64,000 nt of DNA from Cryobacterium psychrotolerans (GTDB taxonomy: Bacteria > Actinomycetota > Actinomycetes > Actinomycetales > Microbacteriaceae), in NCBI RefSeq assembly GCF_900101115.1, contig NZ_FNFU01000007.1, forward strand, positions 103,875-167,874, given 5' to 3'. Below the pieces are notes generated by a model. That model searched no databases and was not told where the DNA came from. It worked only from the letters and a program-made list of their open reading frames with translations. Numbering within the stretch: the first letter of the stretch is position 1; every line of letters starts with the position of its first letter. The translations under genes and the position numbers were made by a program. Below are positions 8,988 through 18,189 of the stretch, in pieces.

Positions 8988-10037
8988 ATGAGTGAGAATT
9001 CGGTGGCTTTGCGGGATCCCTTCCTCGACAACGCCAAAGGACTGCTGATCGTCCTGGTCGTGCTGGGGCACCTGCTCGAGACGATTCCCATCGACGCCGC
9101 GGATGCCCTCTACAAGTGGATCTACGCGTTCCACATGCCGGCGTTCGTCCTGGTCTCGGGCTACCTGTCGCGCAACTTCCGGGGGACCCCGCGTCAGAAT
9201 CGGGGCCTGGTCACCCTGCTCCTCATTCCCTACGTGGTGGTGCAACTGCTCCTGGCCCTCGAGCGGATGATCTTCAACGGGGCAGATTTCAGCCTGAACC
9301 TTTTCATCCCCGGCTTCGCCATCTGGTACCTGCTCGCCCTCGTGGTCTGGCGGCTGATGACCCCGCTGCTGCTGAGCATCCCGCACCCGCTGCTGATCTC
9401 GATTGCCGTGTCCATCCTGTCCGTGACCTACGGCGGTGTGTCGGGCGAGCTCGCCGGGGCGAGGATCCTGTCGTTCCTGCCGTTCTTCACCCTCGGCCTG
9501 CTCGTCACCCCCGCGCACGTCGAGTCGTTCAAGCGGCTGACCTCGCGCCTCTGGCTGCGCGTGTCGGTGGCCGCCTTCCTCGTGGTCGCCCTGTTCGCAA
9601 TCTTCCTGCTGCAGGACCGCATCGCCCGGGCCTGGCTGTACATGTACGGCAAGGTCGACAAGTTCGGCCTGAGCAACGTGGAGAACGTCCTCGTCCGGGT
9701 CCTGGTGCTCGCCGTGGCGACGGTGCTCATGTTCGCTTTCCTCGCGATCGTGCCGCGCACCCGCACCATCTTCACGCCGCTCGGCGAGGGGACCATCTAC
9801 GTCTACGTGCTGCAGATCCTCATCCTGTACCCCCTGCTGCCGATCATCGGGGCGTGGCCGCACTGGAACGTGGCCGCCGTGGCCGCACTCCTGCTGGGCG
9901 GAATCGCGCTGGCACTGCTCCTGGGCACGAGGCCCGTTCAGCGGGCGACCCGCTGGCTGATCGACCCGGTGGGTTTCTGGACGCCACTGGTGCGCCGGCC
10001 CGTGACCCGAGAGGCAGAAGCGCCGTCACCGCGCTGA
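8988..10037 (+). CDS. Acyltransferase 3 family membrane protein
   Basis: At 349 residues this is a polytopic acyltransferase-3 protein without an SGNH domain. The N terminus has the typical FLDNAKGLLIVLVVLGH and the helix-2 region FHMPAFVLVSGYLSR. About ten hydrophobic stretches follow, with a basic C-terminal tail. Relatives include fucose 4-O-acetylase-like and OpgC-like proteins that acylate extracellular sugars. It diverges from the larger acyltransferase across a 263-base region and points toward the secreted nuclease-like gene. It probably decorates the same surface polymer (inference from context). Confidence 0.85.
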   Translation: MSENSVALRDPFLDNAKGLLIVLVVLGHLLETIPIDAADALYKWIYAFHMPAFVLVSGYLSRNFRGTPRQNRGLVTLLLIPYVVVQLLLALERMIFNGADFSLNLFIPGFAIWYLLALVVWRLMTPLLLSIPHPLLISIAVSILSVTYGGVSGELAGARILSFLPFFTLGLLVTPAHVESFKRLTSRLWLRVSVAAFLVVALFAIFLLQDRIARAWLYMYGKVDKFGLSNVENVLVRVLVLAVATVLMFAFLAIVPRTRTIFTPLGEGTIYVYVLQILILYPLLPIIGAWPHWNVAAVAALLLGGIALALLLGTRPVQRATRWLIDPVGFWTPLVRRPVTREAEAPSPR

Positions 10038-10054
10038 ACCGCAGTGGTGCGGAC

Positions 10055-11710
10055 CTACTTGATACCGATGTCCGCCCATTGCAGGTTGTGATCTGAGCCC
10101 TGGTAGGCAGGGTCGAACTTGCCGTTGACGAGCACCAGCTGGTTCCGGTAGGCGAGCGCACCCGGGGAGTTCTTGACCAGGATGTAGTCGATACGGGGAG
10201 CCGCGTACTGGTACAGGTACGGCGTGTACGGGTACCCGACGACTGTCTTGTTGTCGACCTGGTTCGTGATGTTCGCCGTGGGGTAGCGCGGGTTTGCCTT
10301 CTGCACCGCGGAACTCGCGTCGTAGTACCCGGCCCGGGTGAACGTGGTCTGGGGCCCGTCGGGCAATGCCGCAAAGCTCGAGTTGAGGTCACCCATGACC
10401 ACGATCGGGAGGGTCCCGGCCTTGGCTGTGAGGTACTTGTCGATCGCTGCAGCCTCGCGCACGCGGAGAGTGGCGTAGCTGCTGCCCGCCGGAAGGTGCA
10501 CGGAGGCGGCGAAGAACGGTTTGCCGGTGCTCTTCATCGTGAATTTGGCCCAGGACAGGTACCGGTCGGTCAGCCCGGCCGGCCAGCTGGCCGGGTAGTA
10601 GAGGTTCGTGACGTCCTTCCCGGAGACGATTCCGGAGCTGACCACACTGACCACGGTGGGGTCGTAGAACAAATGCGCGCCCTTGGTCGCACCCGTGCCG
10701 GCCCCGCCGACGTTGTCATTGGCGATCCGGTACCCGCCGTACCCGGGCTGCGCCAGCAGGTCGCGCAGGTCTTCCCACTGCGTCTTTCCGTTGCCCGCGG
10801 CCGCGGTCGTCAGCTCCACGGCGGCGAGCAGATCCGCCCCGGACACCTTGATGGAGGCGGCCACCTTCAACCGGCGCTGGGCCCAGGTGCGGCCACTGAG
10901 CTTCGCCGATGCCGCGACACTCTGCACGTTGTACTCGGCCACGCGGAGGGCCTTGGTCGTCGTCGTGGCCGCAGCCCAGCTGTACTTGCCGGCGAGCGAG
11001 AGCCGGTAGGCATTCGTGACGCTCGCCACCCGCGGGAAGGTCGTGCCGGCGGTGAGGGAGTTGTAGGTGGCCACCTTCACGAAGATCGGGTTGCCGGATC
11101 CGGTTCCGAGCTGGGCGCGCAGGGCGGCCGGGACGGTCAGCGTGATGGAGGATGTGGTTGCCGGGTACCAGGCGGACTGGAACGGATGTTTGGTCAGGCT
11201 CCCCTCGGAGCCCGCGATGACGGCGACCTTCGTGTTGCGGCCCTGGCCGGTCCAGCTCACCCTGACCTGGTCCTTCCCGGCCGGAACCACGGTCACGGTC
11301 AGAGCGGTCGGGTTACCGGCCGCGGGAATCCCCGATGCGATGGGGCTGACGGAGCTGCAGAGGGGGTCGGCGGCCACAGCCTTGATCTGGGCGTAGTAGC
11401 GGCTGCCGTTGGTCAGGCCCGTGAGCATCCGGCTCGACCCGCTCGTCATGCGCTTGGCGCTCGGCTTCGCCATGTTCGAACTGAAGCTGTACAGGATGTC
11501 GTACGCTACCGCTCCCGGCACGGTCGACCACGCCACGGTGATTGATCGGTCGCCGTAGGCCAGCTTGATCGTGGGCTTGGCCAGCGGAGCGCAGGCGGTC
11601 AGTGCCTTCACCTGGCCGGCGCGGGGCGCCGCCTGGGCCGGCGCGGCGGAAACTCCGGCGAACGCGGCCAGAACGGCGCAGGAAACCAGCAGACTCAATA
11701 CCCGACGCAT
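10055..11710 (-). CDS. Secreted fibronectin type III / endonuclease-exonuclease-phosphatase protein
   Basis: The 551-residue product opens with a Sec signal peptide (MRRVLSLLVSCAVLAAF, cleavage likely after APAQA). A fibronectin type III-like domain follows at about 45-135 (ITVAWSTVPGAVAYDILYS). A second beta-rich segment leads into an endonuclease/exonuclease/phosphatase fold from about 255 to the end. Catalytic landmarks are RVAEYNVQ, ASVHLP, VVMGDLNSSF, IDYILV and the C-terminal GSDHN. It could be an extracellular DNase or a phosphodiesterase acting on phospholipid or polymer phosphodiester bonds. The wall-polymer neighbourhood makes the second option worth testing. A purine-rich AAGGGG lies about nine bases before the ATG. 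Confidence 0.85.
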   Translation of the reverse strand: MRRVLSLLVSCAVLAAFAGVSAAPAQAAPRAGQVKALTACAPLAKPTIKLAYGDRSITVAWSTVPGAVAYDILYSFSSNMAKPSAKRMTSGSSRMLTGLTNGSRYYAQIKAVAADPLCSSVSPIASGIPAAGNPTALTVTVVPAGKDQVRVSWTGQGRNTKVAVIAGSEGSLTKHPFQSAWYPATTSSITLTVPAALRAQLGTGSGNPIFVKVATYNSLTAGTTFPRVASVTNAYRLSLAGKYSWAAATTTTKALRVAEYNVQSVAASAKLSGRTWAQRRLKVAASIKVSGADLLAAVELTTAAAGNGKTQWEDLRDLLAQPGYGGYRIANDNVGGAGTGATKGAHLFYDPTVVSVVSSGIVSGKDVTNLYYPASWPAGLTDRYLSWAKFTMKSTGKPFFAASVHLPAGSSYATLRVREAAAIDKYLTAKAGTLPIVVMGDLNSSFAALPDGPQTTFTRAGYYDASSAVQKANPRYPTANITNQVDNKTVVGYPYTPYLYQYAAPRIDYILVKNSPGALAYRNQLVLVNGKFDPAYQGSDHNLQWADIGIK

Positions 11711-11781
11711 CCCGAACCGCCCCTTCGAATCGTGAGAGATTATCGAAGCCTAGCGGACACCGCGAGCCGCGCTTGACCCCC

Positions 11782-12531
11782 TTACGGGTGTTTGAGCACC
11801 TCGACGGCCTCGGCAACCGGGCCGTCGAAGACCTTCACGCCCTTCTTGATCACGATGCCGCGGTCGCAGAGGTCCTGCACGGTCTTGGTGTCGTGGCTGA
11901 CGACGACCATCGTCTTGCCCTGCTCCACCAGTTCCCGGATCTTCAGGCGGCACTTCTCCCGGAAGGGGGCGTCGCCCACGGCCAGGATCTCGTCAACGAG
12001 GAGGATGTCGAGGTCGACGTGGATGGCGACCGAGAAGGCGAGGCGCAGGAACATGCCCGACGAATAGTGCTTGACTTCGCTGTCGATGAACTCCTCGATC
12101 TCGGAGAACGCGACGATGTCGTCGAAGCGCGCGTCGATCTCGGCCTTGTTCATGCCGAGGATGGCGGCGTTCAGGTAGACGTTTTCCCGCCCGGACAGGT
12201 CCGGGTGGAAGCCCGCTCCCACCTCGATCAGGCCGGCGACGCGACCGCGGGTGAGGATCTTGCCCCCGTCGGGCTCGAGCACGCCGGCGATGAGCTTGAG
12301 CAGCGTGGACTTGCCGGAGCCGTTGTAGCCGAGGATGGCGACCGACTCACCCTGGTCGATGGTGAAGGTGATGTCCTGCAGCGCCTGGAACGAGGTGGAG
12401 ATCTTCTTCTTCTTGATCCGGGCGATGAACGCCTCCTTGAAGGAGTGCGTGTGGCGGAGCAGGAAGGTCTTCTGCACGTTCTCGACGATGATGCTCGGCC
12501 GGGTCTTCGTGACGATCGTTGTGGTGTCCAT
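11782..12531 (-). CDS. ABC transporter ATP-binding protein, polysaccharide/teichoic acid export type
   Basis: This 249-residue ATPase has Walker A GYNGSGKST, a signature written YSSGM, Walker B ILLVDE and the switch His in VVVSHD. The signature loop without the usual LSGGQ, and the phrase VGAGFHPDLSGRENVYLN, are typical of Wzt/TagH/RfbE exporters. It lacks the C-terminal carbohydrate-binding domain found in some Wzt proteins, ending soon after the D-loop region. Its ATG at 12531 abuts the TAA of the permease gene, so the two form one transcription unit. Together they should flip or export the finished lipid-linked polymer. Confidence 0.93.
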   Translation of the reverse strand: MDTTTIVTKTRPSIIVENVQKTFLLRHTHSFKEAFIARIKKKKISTSFQALQDITFTIDQGESVAILGYNGSGKSTLLKLIAGVLEPDGGKILTRGRVAGLIEVGAGFHPDLSGRENVYLNAAILGMNKAEIDARFDDIVAFSEIEEFIDSEVKHYSSGMFLRLAFSVAIHVDLDILLVDEILAVGDAPFREKCRLKIRELVEQGKTMVVVSHDTKTVQDLCDRGIVIKKGVKVFDGPVAEAVEVLKHP

Positions 12532-13404
12532 TTAGAGGTCCTGCGCAAACCGACGCTCGAACCGGCGGAAGACCAGCTGGCCGATGGCCGTGATGGCGAG
12601 CACAATCAGCAGGCCGATCAGCGAGTCACGCACCAGGTTGGGCGGAGGCTGGAGGCCGCCGTCGGTCGTGGAAAACCAGAATCCGTAGTGGAAGAGCTCG
12701 ACCGCCGAGGTGAGCGGATTCATCATGTAGAGCGTCTGGAGCCAATCCGGCAGGACCCGGGCGATCAGGTCGTAGCTGTAGAGCACCGGGGAGCCCCAGG
12801 TCGCGAGCATCTTGATGATCTCGACGAGGTTCTGCGCGTCCCGGTAGGAGACGTTGACCGCGCCGAAGATCAGGCCCAGGCCGGTGGCGAACAGGATGAC
12901 GATCAGCGCCCCGAGCAGGATCGCGCCGAGTTCCAGCAGGCTCGGTACCCAGCCGACAAGGCTCGACACGACCACGAGCACGGCCACCTGCGGGAGGAAA
13001 TGAACGAAGGCGACGATGACGGCCGCGATCGGGAACATCTCCCGGGGCAGATAGATCTTCTTGACCAGCGCCTTGTTGTCGACGATCGATTTGGTCGCGT
13101 TCGAGAACGCCTCGTTGAACAGGTTGACCACGATGATGCCGGAGAGCAGGTACACGGCGAAGTTGTCGATGCCGTTGTTGCGGCCGAGCACGATGCCCAT
13201 GACGAAGAAGTAGATGAAGTACTGGGTGAGCGGCTTGACGTACGACCAGCCCCAGCCGAGCGCCGAATTGCGGTAACGGGTCGACACGCCCTTGCGCACG
13301 AGCAGGCGCAGCAGGTAACGACGTCGGAATACATCGAGGATGCCGTTGCCCCGCCCGGGAACGGAGAAGCCGGTCAAATCGACCGGATCGGTTTTCGTCA
13401 ACAC
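12532..13404 (-). CDS. ABC-2 type permease for polysaccharide/teichoic acid export
   Basis: This roughly 290-residue membrane protein has about six helices and the ABC-2 exporter pattern: RYRNSALGWGWSYVKPL before the first helix, and YFFVMGIVLGRN followed by conserved LFNEAFSNATKSIVDN. It pairs with the adjacent ATPase, as TagG with TagH or Wzm with Wzt. I chose the GTG at 13404 because a GAGAGAG lies just upstream. An ATG at 13443 would add 13 residues but has no ribosome site. It lies downstream of two SDR sugar-nucleotide genes transcribed the same way. Confidence 0.92.
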   Translation of the reverse strand: MLTKTDPVDLTGFSVPGRGNGILDVFRRRYLLRLLVRKGVSTRYRNSALGWGWSYVKPLTQYFIYFFVMGIVLGRNNGIDNFAVYLLSGIIVVNLFNEAFSNATKSIVDNKALVKKIYLPREMFPIAAVIVAFVHFLPQVAVLVVVSSLVGWVPSLLELGAILLGALIVILFATGLGLIFGAVNVSYRDAQNLVEIIKMLATWGSPVLYSYDLIARVLPDWLQTLYMMNPLTSAVELFHYGFWFSTTDGGLQPPPNLVRDSLIGLLIVLAITAIGQLVFRRFERRFAQDL

Positions 13405-13469
13405 GTGGCTCTCTCTCGGGGCATGCGGGCAAGCAAAAACCATCGTAGCCGGTGGTCAGGGCGGGCAGG

Positions 13470-14321
13470 TCAGACCCGCGGCGCCCGGCCCGCGTCACGC
13501 AACGGATGAACAGGCTGGAAGTCCAGCCACTGGCGAGCCGCCTCGATCCGCGCGCAACTGTAGCTGGCCTCGGACCGGGTGAGCGTGTAGTTCTGCTCGG
13601 CGATCCCCAGTTCTCGCACCAGGTCGCGGTTGCTCGTTGCGATTCCGGATCCGATGTTGAAGACCGAATGCTGCTGCGGGAGGGGCGCCGCCAGCGCCGA
13701 GACGATCGCCGCCGTCACGTCGTCAATGTGAACGTAGTCTCGGACGAAGTTGTCGGGTCCGCGAAGGGGAACCGGCCGATCCGGGGTCGCCTCGAGCAAG
13801 CGGGTGACCAGGGAGTTCGGTGTTCCCGGACCGAACATGTTGAACACCCTCAGGCTGACGCTGTCGCCGGTTGTCGCCGCGGCGAGCGCCTGTTCGGCCC
13901 GGTGTTTGCTGCTCGCGTAGCTGGTGCCGAGGCGGAGCGGCGCGGATTCGTCGGCCGGCCGGTCGTACTGGTCGCCGTACACGGCCGACGTCGAGACGAA
14001 CACGATGCGGCCGATTCCCGCGTCGCGCTGGGCCTCGGCCAGCGTCACGGCGGAGCCCACATTGACGGCCTCGGTCAGCTCCGGGTCGATGTCGCAGGCC
14101 GCCCCGGTCAGTGCCGCCAGGTGCACGACGGCGTCGGGCCGCACGTCGGCCAGGACGGCCCGGAAGGCGAACGGATCGCCGACGTCCACGGCGACCTGGC
14201 CGGGCCTCCCGCCCGCCCGGGGCGAGACCAGGGAAACGGGGCTGAATCCGGGGCGCTGCCCCAGCGCCGCGACGAGCCGTCGGCCGATGGCACCGTGTGC
14301 ACCTGTCACGAGCACCCTCAT
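13470..14321 (-). CDS. NAD-dependent epimerase/dehydratase (extended SDR)
   Basis: The 283-residue protein begins with a Rossmann motif (VLVTGAHGAIG) and has the SDR catalytic set: VSTSAVYG, then YASSK supplying Tyr and Lys. VRDYVHIDDV near the substrate site is typical of nucleotide-sugar 4-epimerases and reductases. It likely modifies a nucleotide sugar used for the wall polymer. Its ATG overlaps the TGA of the upstream CapD-like gene by four bases (14318-14321), pointing to successive steps of one pathway. The exact reaction is not clear. The C terminus is short compared with GalE-type enzymes. Confidence 0.85.
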   Translation of the reverse strand: MRVLVTGAHGAIGRRLVAALGQRPGFSPVSLVSPRAGGRPGQVAVDVGDPFAFRAVLADVRPDAVVHLAALTGAACDIDPELTEAVNVGSAVTLAEAQRDAGIGRIVFVSTSAVYGDQYDRPADESAPLRLGTSYASSKHRAEQALAAATTGDSVSLRVFNMFGPGTPNSLVTRLLEATPDRPVPLRGPDNFVRDYVHIDDVTAAIVSALAAPLPQQHSVFNIGSGIATSNRDLVRELGIAEQNYTLTRSEASYSCARIEAARQWLDFQPVHPLRDAGRAPRV

Positions 14322-15706
14322 CGGAGCGCGAATCCCATCCGCTTCAGGAAGTCGACGGCCAGGTCCGGCTTGATCGTGTACGCCCTGGTCTGGTCGAGGA
14401 ACTCGTCCAGGGAGCGGATGAACGCCGACTCGTCGAAATCGATCTCGTCGCGGACGACGAAGATCTTGGGATTCTTAGTCGTGCCCACGTTGTCGGGTTC
14501 GTAGGTGAGTTCCTCGAACATCTTCTCGCCCGGCCGGAGCCCGGTGATCTCGATCGTGAGACTCGGATCGACGACCTTGACGAGGCTGCGCGCCAGATCG
14601 AGGATCTTCACGGGCTCACCCATGTCGAGCACGAAGATGTCGCTGTCGCTGCCCATCATTGCCGACTGGATGATGAGCTGGCTGGCTTCGTCGATGGTCA
14701 TGAAGAAGCGGGTGACATCGGCATGCGTCACCGTGAGCGGGGCCTTCCGGGAAATCTGCTTCCGGAAGATCTGCATGACCGATCCGTTGCTCTGGATGAC
14801 ATTGCCGAAGCGCACGGCGTTGAACGTCGTGCCGTGCGACCCCTTGGCGAGAGCCTCCATCGTCATCTCGCCCAGTCGTTTCGTCGCACCCATCACATTG
14901 ACCGGGTTGACGGCCTTGTCGGTCGACACGTAGACGAAGTTGGGAACGGCGTGCGCGATGGCCAGCCGCATGAGGTTGAGGGTGCCCCACACGTTGTTGT
15001 TGATGGCTTCCAGCGGGTTCGCCTGCATCAGCGGCACGTGCTTGTACGCGGCGGCGTGGAAGATGATGTCCGGCCTGAAATCACCGATGATGGCGTCGAG
15101 GAGCGGTTCGTTCTTGACGTCGGCGATGTGGTATTCGATGTTCTCCTGTGCGGCGAGGTCCTGGCCGAGGAAGAACATGCCGTTTTCCCACCAGTCGACG
15201 CAGGCAATCGCCTCGGCGTTCATCCCGGCGATCTGCCGCACCAGCTGGGAGCCGATCGACCCGGCCGCCCCGGTCACCAGGACGCGTTTGCCGGCAATGA
15301 ACTGGCGGGAGGACTCCAGATCGTGCTTGACCGGCTCCCGGCCGACGAGGTCGAGCACATCGACGTCGGTGAGGTCCTCGATGTCGACGGTCTCGCGGGT
15401 CAGCGTGCTGTACGTGCGTGGGACGATCGCGAATTCGATGTCGTCCGTTGCGATGCTGTTGATGAAGTCACGCACGGTCTTCGACCCCACCGAGGGGATC
15501 GCGAAGTACACCGTCGCAATGCGGTGTTCGGCGATGACATCGTTGACGTCGCGCAGCGTGCCGAGAACCTCGGGCGCGGTGGACGAGTCATCCAGGTAGC
15601 CCACGACGTTGCCGCCGCGCAGGGCGATATTCCGGGCCAGTGCCGTGCCCGCAGTCCCGTGACCGATGATCAGGATGGGACTGTCGCTGTTCTGCAAAGT
15701 ACTCAC
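14318..15706 (-). CDS. CapD/FlaA1-family nucleotide-sugar 4,6-dehydratase
   Basis: At 462 residues this soluble protein has an N-terminal nucleotide-binding half (ILIIGHGTAGTALARN) and a C-terminal extended SDR half beginning KRVLVTGAAGSIGSQL. VSTDKAVNPVNVMGATK carries the catalytic region, with Met in place of the usual Tyr of YxxxK, as in FlaA1/CapD/PglF UDP-GlcNAc 4,6-dehydratases. The N-terminal membrane helices of full-length WbpM/PglF are absent. It should produce a 4-keto-6-deoxy sugar nucleotide. The overlapping SDR downstream could reduce or epimerise that product. It heads the dehydratase-SDR-permease-ATPase operon. Confidence 0.9.
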   Translation of the reverse strand: MSTLQNSDSPILIIGHGTAGTALARNIALRGGNVVGYLDDSSTAPEVLGTLRDVNDVIAEHRIATVYFAIPSVGSKTVRDFINSIATDDIEFAIVPRTYSTLTRETVDIEDLTDVDVLDLVGREPVKHDLESSRQFIAGKRVLVTGAAGSIGSQLVRQIAGMNAEAIACVDWWENGMFFLGQDLAAQENIEYHIADVKNEPLLDAIIGDFRPDIIFHAAAYKHVPLMQANPLEAINNNVWGTLNLMRLAIAHAVPNFVYVSTDKAVNPVNVMGATKRLGEMTMEALAKGSHGTTFNAVRFGNVIQSNGSVMQIFRKQISRKAPLTVTHADVTRFFMTIDEASQLIIQSAMMGSDSDIFVLDMGEPVKILDLARSLVKVVDPSLTIEITGLRPGEKMFEELTYEPDNVGTTKNPKIFVVRDEIDFDESAFIRSLDEFLDQTRAYTIKPDLAVDFLKRMGFALR

Positions 15707-15804
15707 TGCGCAACTCTACAAGCACCCGCTGGGCGCCTCCCGGGGAGGGGGCCGGGACAGCCGGTCGGGCAGTCTACGACTCTGGGCAGGTTGCGCCGGT
15801 GGCC

Positions 15805-18036
15805 CTAGCCAACATATCCGGAGAGCCTGGCCGCGACGGCGTTGCTGACCGACCCGGGGCCGCCGAGCACGACGATACTGGCCGGATTGAGCCGGTCGAG
15901 TTCCGTCGCAATCGACGCCGGGATGCTGCCGGCCTCGACCAGCAGGATCGGCGCGCGCTTGCCTGCCGCCACCGGGGCGCCCGACAGCGCGTCCGGGAAG
16001 TTGCGCCCGTTTGCGATGTAGACCACGGTCCCGCCGGGAGCGAAGTTCGCCCGGGAGATGGCCGCCGACGCCGAGAACCGGTCCGGGCCGTACAGCCTGG
16101 TGACCGTGCCGGCCGTGTACTTCTTGAGCGTCGTCGCGACGGCGCCCGACACCGAACCCGGTCCGCCGAGCACGACGATCTTGCCGGGCTTGAGCCTGGC
16201 GAGTTCCTTCGCGATCGACGACGGGATGCTGCCGGGCTCGACCAGCAGGATGGGCGCGCCCTTGCCGGCCGCCACCGGGGCACCCGACAGGGCATCCGGG
16301 AAGTTCCGTCCGCTAGCGATGTAGACGACGGGCCGCCCGACAGCGAAGTTCGCCCGGGAGATCGCGGCCGACGCCGAGAACCGGTCGGCTCCCCACAACC
16401 GGGTGACCGTGCCGGCCGTGTACGACGTCAGTTTGGTGGCGACGGCGGACGACACCGATCCCGATCCGCCTAGCACGACGATCCTCCCCGGCTTGAGCCG
16501 GGCAAGTTCCGTCGCGATCGACGACGGGATGCTGCCGGCCTCGACCAGCAGGATGGGCGCGGCCTTGCCGGCCGCAACCGGGGCGCCCGACAGGGCATCC
16601 GGGAAGTTGCGTCCGCTGGCGATGTACGCCACCTCGACCCCCACCGGGAAGTTCTTTTTGGAGATGTCCGCCGACGCCGAGAAGCGGTCGGCGCCCCACA
16701 GGCGCGCGACCGGCGTCGACAGGGTGACCGTCACCGACGCCAGCCCCCCGGCGATGGACTGCACGCTCACGCGCAGGCCGCCGGACCGGGTGGCGAGGCT
16801 CTGCCCCGGCTTGAGGTAGAGCTTGCTGCTGACGGCGTCCAGCTCGGGGGCGGGGTTGAGGAGCACGACCGAGGTCTGGTCGGCGCGCCGGGTGAGCACC
16901 CGCACGCCATTGTCGACGCCGAGGAAATTCATGTAGCCGGTTTCGTAGAGCGACCCGGCGTCAGCACCGCCGCCGCCGCGGAAATCGATGTAGTACACCT
17001 GGCCGGTGAGCGGGTCGGTGGCCTTGAGCGCCCGCCTGCCGCTGGCTGCGCCGGTGGACGCGAGCGTCGTCCGGGTGTCCTGGATGGCCGTGCCGGCCGG
17101 CAGCGTGATGCCCTGCACCTCCCCCGTGACCAGCGCGCCGAGCCGTTCCTTCTGCGTGACGTTGAGCGCGGTCGGCCGCGTGTTGGTGTAGAGCGTTCCG
17201 TCCCAGTTCATGGAGTTGGCGGAGCTCATCACGTCGTAGAAGTCCCCGTACTCCTCGTCCGAGCAGCCGTCGGAGTACGTGTTGTCCGCCTTCGAGTAGA
17301 TCCCCTCGATGACCGAGGGGTCAGGGCACACGTGCGTGTTCGAGTGCTCCAGCCCCAGGTTGTGGCCGAACTCGTGGGCGACGATGTCGAGGGTGGTCGG
17401 GCCGGTGAGCTGGGCCCACATGGCCCCGCCGTTCGCCGTGCTCACCGCCGCGTCGAAACTTCCGATGGTGCCGACTCCGGCGCCGCCGCAGCCTTCCGGC
17501 ACGAGCACCAGCAGGTGGTGCCCCTGCGCCGCCACGTAGTACTCGCCATCGCGGCCGAAGAGCTTTGCCGCCTCGTCCCAGAGCCATCCGGGGTCGTCGT
17601 TGCAGCTGTAGTCGCTCGCGTAGCGCCGGATGGCGGCGTTGGGCGTCAGGGAGAGAACCTGCTTATTGCTCTGCGCCTTCCAGTACGCGCCCGTCTTCGC
17701 CACCAGGTCGCGCACCCCGGCGTCAGCCAGCAGCGGCGCCGGCGGGTTCGAGTCGCTCGGCGTCACGACGGCGACGTCGACCGTGTGCGCGCCCTGCGAG
17801 TATCCGGCCACCGGGATGTCGGATGGTGCGCCCCGGCGGGCCACAGGCGCCGCACCCAGGAAGTCCGTGGGGCTGACGGTGTCGTCGCCGGCCAGGGTCG
17901 TAAGCGAGTCCTCGGCCGCAGGCGGCGCGGCCGGGGCTGCGGCGAGCGCGGCGGGCGCGGTCGGGATCAACCCGAGTCCCAGGATCGCCATGGTCAGGAT
18001 CGCGACGTGGCGCCGCGCGGCTGGTCTGCGCATCAT
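15805..18036 (-). CDS. Secreted metzincin-like metalloprotease with three cell-wall-binding repeats 2
   Basis: The 743-residue product has an N-terminal signal peptide (hydrophobic stretch 12-33). HEFGHNLGLEH at 221-231 is the HExxHxxGxxH zinc motif of metzincin proteases. Residues from about 440 to the end are three repeats of 101 residues, each starting RLWGADRFSAS or RLYGPDRFSAS and containing RNFPDALSGAPVAAGK and IVVLGGxGSVS. These are cell wall-binding repeat 2 (PF04122). The protein should be exported and held on the wall non-covalently. It lies between the polymer export operon and a GT4 gene, so it may bind the polymer made here (inference). Two ATGs are adjacent at the start; I used the first. 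Confidence 0.9.
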   Translation of the reverse strand: MMRRPAARRHVAILTMAILGLGLIPTAPAALAAAPAAPPAAEDSLTTLAGDDTVSPTDFLGAAPVARRGAPSDIPVAGYSQGAHTVDVAVVTPSDSNPPAPLLADAGVRDLVAKTGAYWKAQSNKQVLSLTPNAAIRRYASDYSCNDDPGWLWDEAAKLFGRDGEYYVAAQGHHLLVLVPEGCGGAGVGTIGSFDAAVSTANGGAMWAQLTGPTTLDIVAHEFGHNLGLEHSNTHVCPDPSVIEGIYSKADNTYSDGCSDEEYGDFYDVMSSANSMNWDGTLYTNTRPTALNVTQKERLGALVTGEVQGITLPAGTAIQDTRTTLASTGAASGRRALKATDPLTGQVYYIDFRGGGGADAGSLYETGYMNFLGVDNGVRVLTRRADQTSVVLLNPAPELDAVSSKLYLKPGQSLATRSGGLRVSVQSIAGGLASVTVTLSTPVARLWGADRFSASADISKKNFPVGVEVAYIASGRNFPDALSGAPVAAGKAAPILLVEAGSIPSSIATELARLKPGRIVVLGGSGSVSSAVATKLTSYTAGTVTRLWGADRFSASAAISRANFAVGRPVVYIASGRNFPDALSGAPVAAGKGAPILLVEPGSIPSSIAKELARLKPGKIVVLGGPGSVSGAVATTLKKYTAGTVTRLYGPDRFSASAAISRANFAPGGTVVYIANGRNFPDALSGAPVAAGKRAPILLVEAGSIPASIATELDRLNPASIVVLGGPGSVSNAVAARLSGYVG
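15808..16716 (-). repeat. Three 303-bp in-gene tandem repeats (cell-wall-binding repeats)
   Basis: Three copies of a 303-bp unit encode the C-terminal domains of the preceding protease. The equivalent points, the codons for the LWGADRF-type motif, fall near 16690, 16387 and 16084, exactly 303 bases apart. Nucleotide identity between copies is high enough to see by eye, so copy-number change by recombination is plausible. Confidence 0.85.
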
Positions 18037-18189
18037 CGGTACTGCTCCCCCTGGGTGAGCAGCACCTGCTGCACTCCCAGAAGTAAATCAGTAAACGCCC
18101 AGCTGGCGATAGCGCCCGTTCTGGTGTCATCAGGTTGCCGCCGAACCGGCCAGCTAGAATCGACAGAGCCCTTGTCCCGAAAGAGAAAC

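Noticed and set aside
17332..18189. Upstream extension of the GT4 open frame to 672 codons
   Set aside because: It is antisense to the signal peptide and protease domain of the metalloprotease gene; the conserved GT fold begins at the ATG at 18190.
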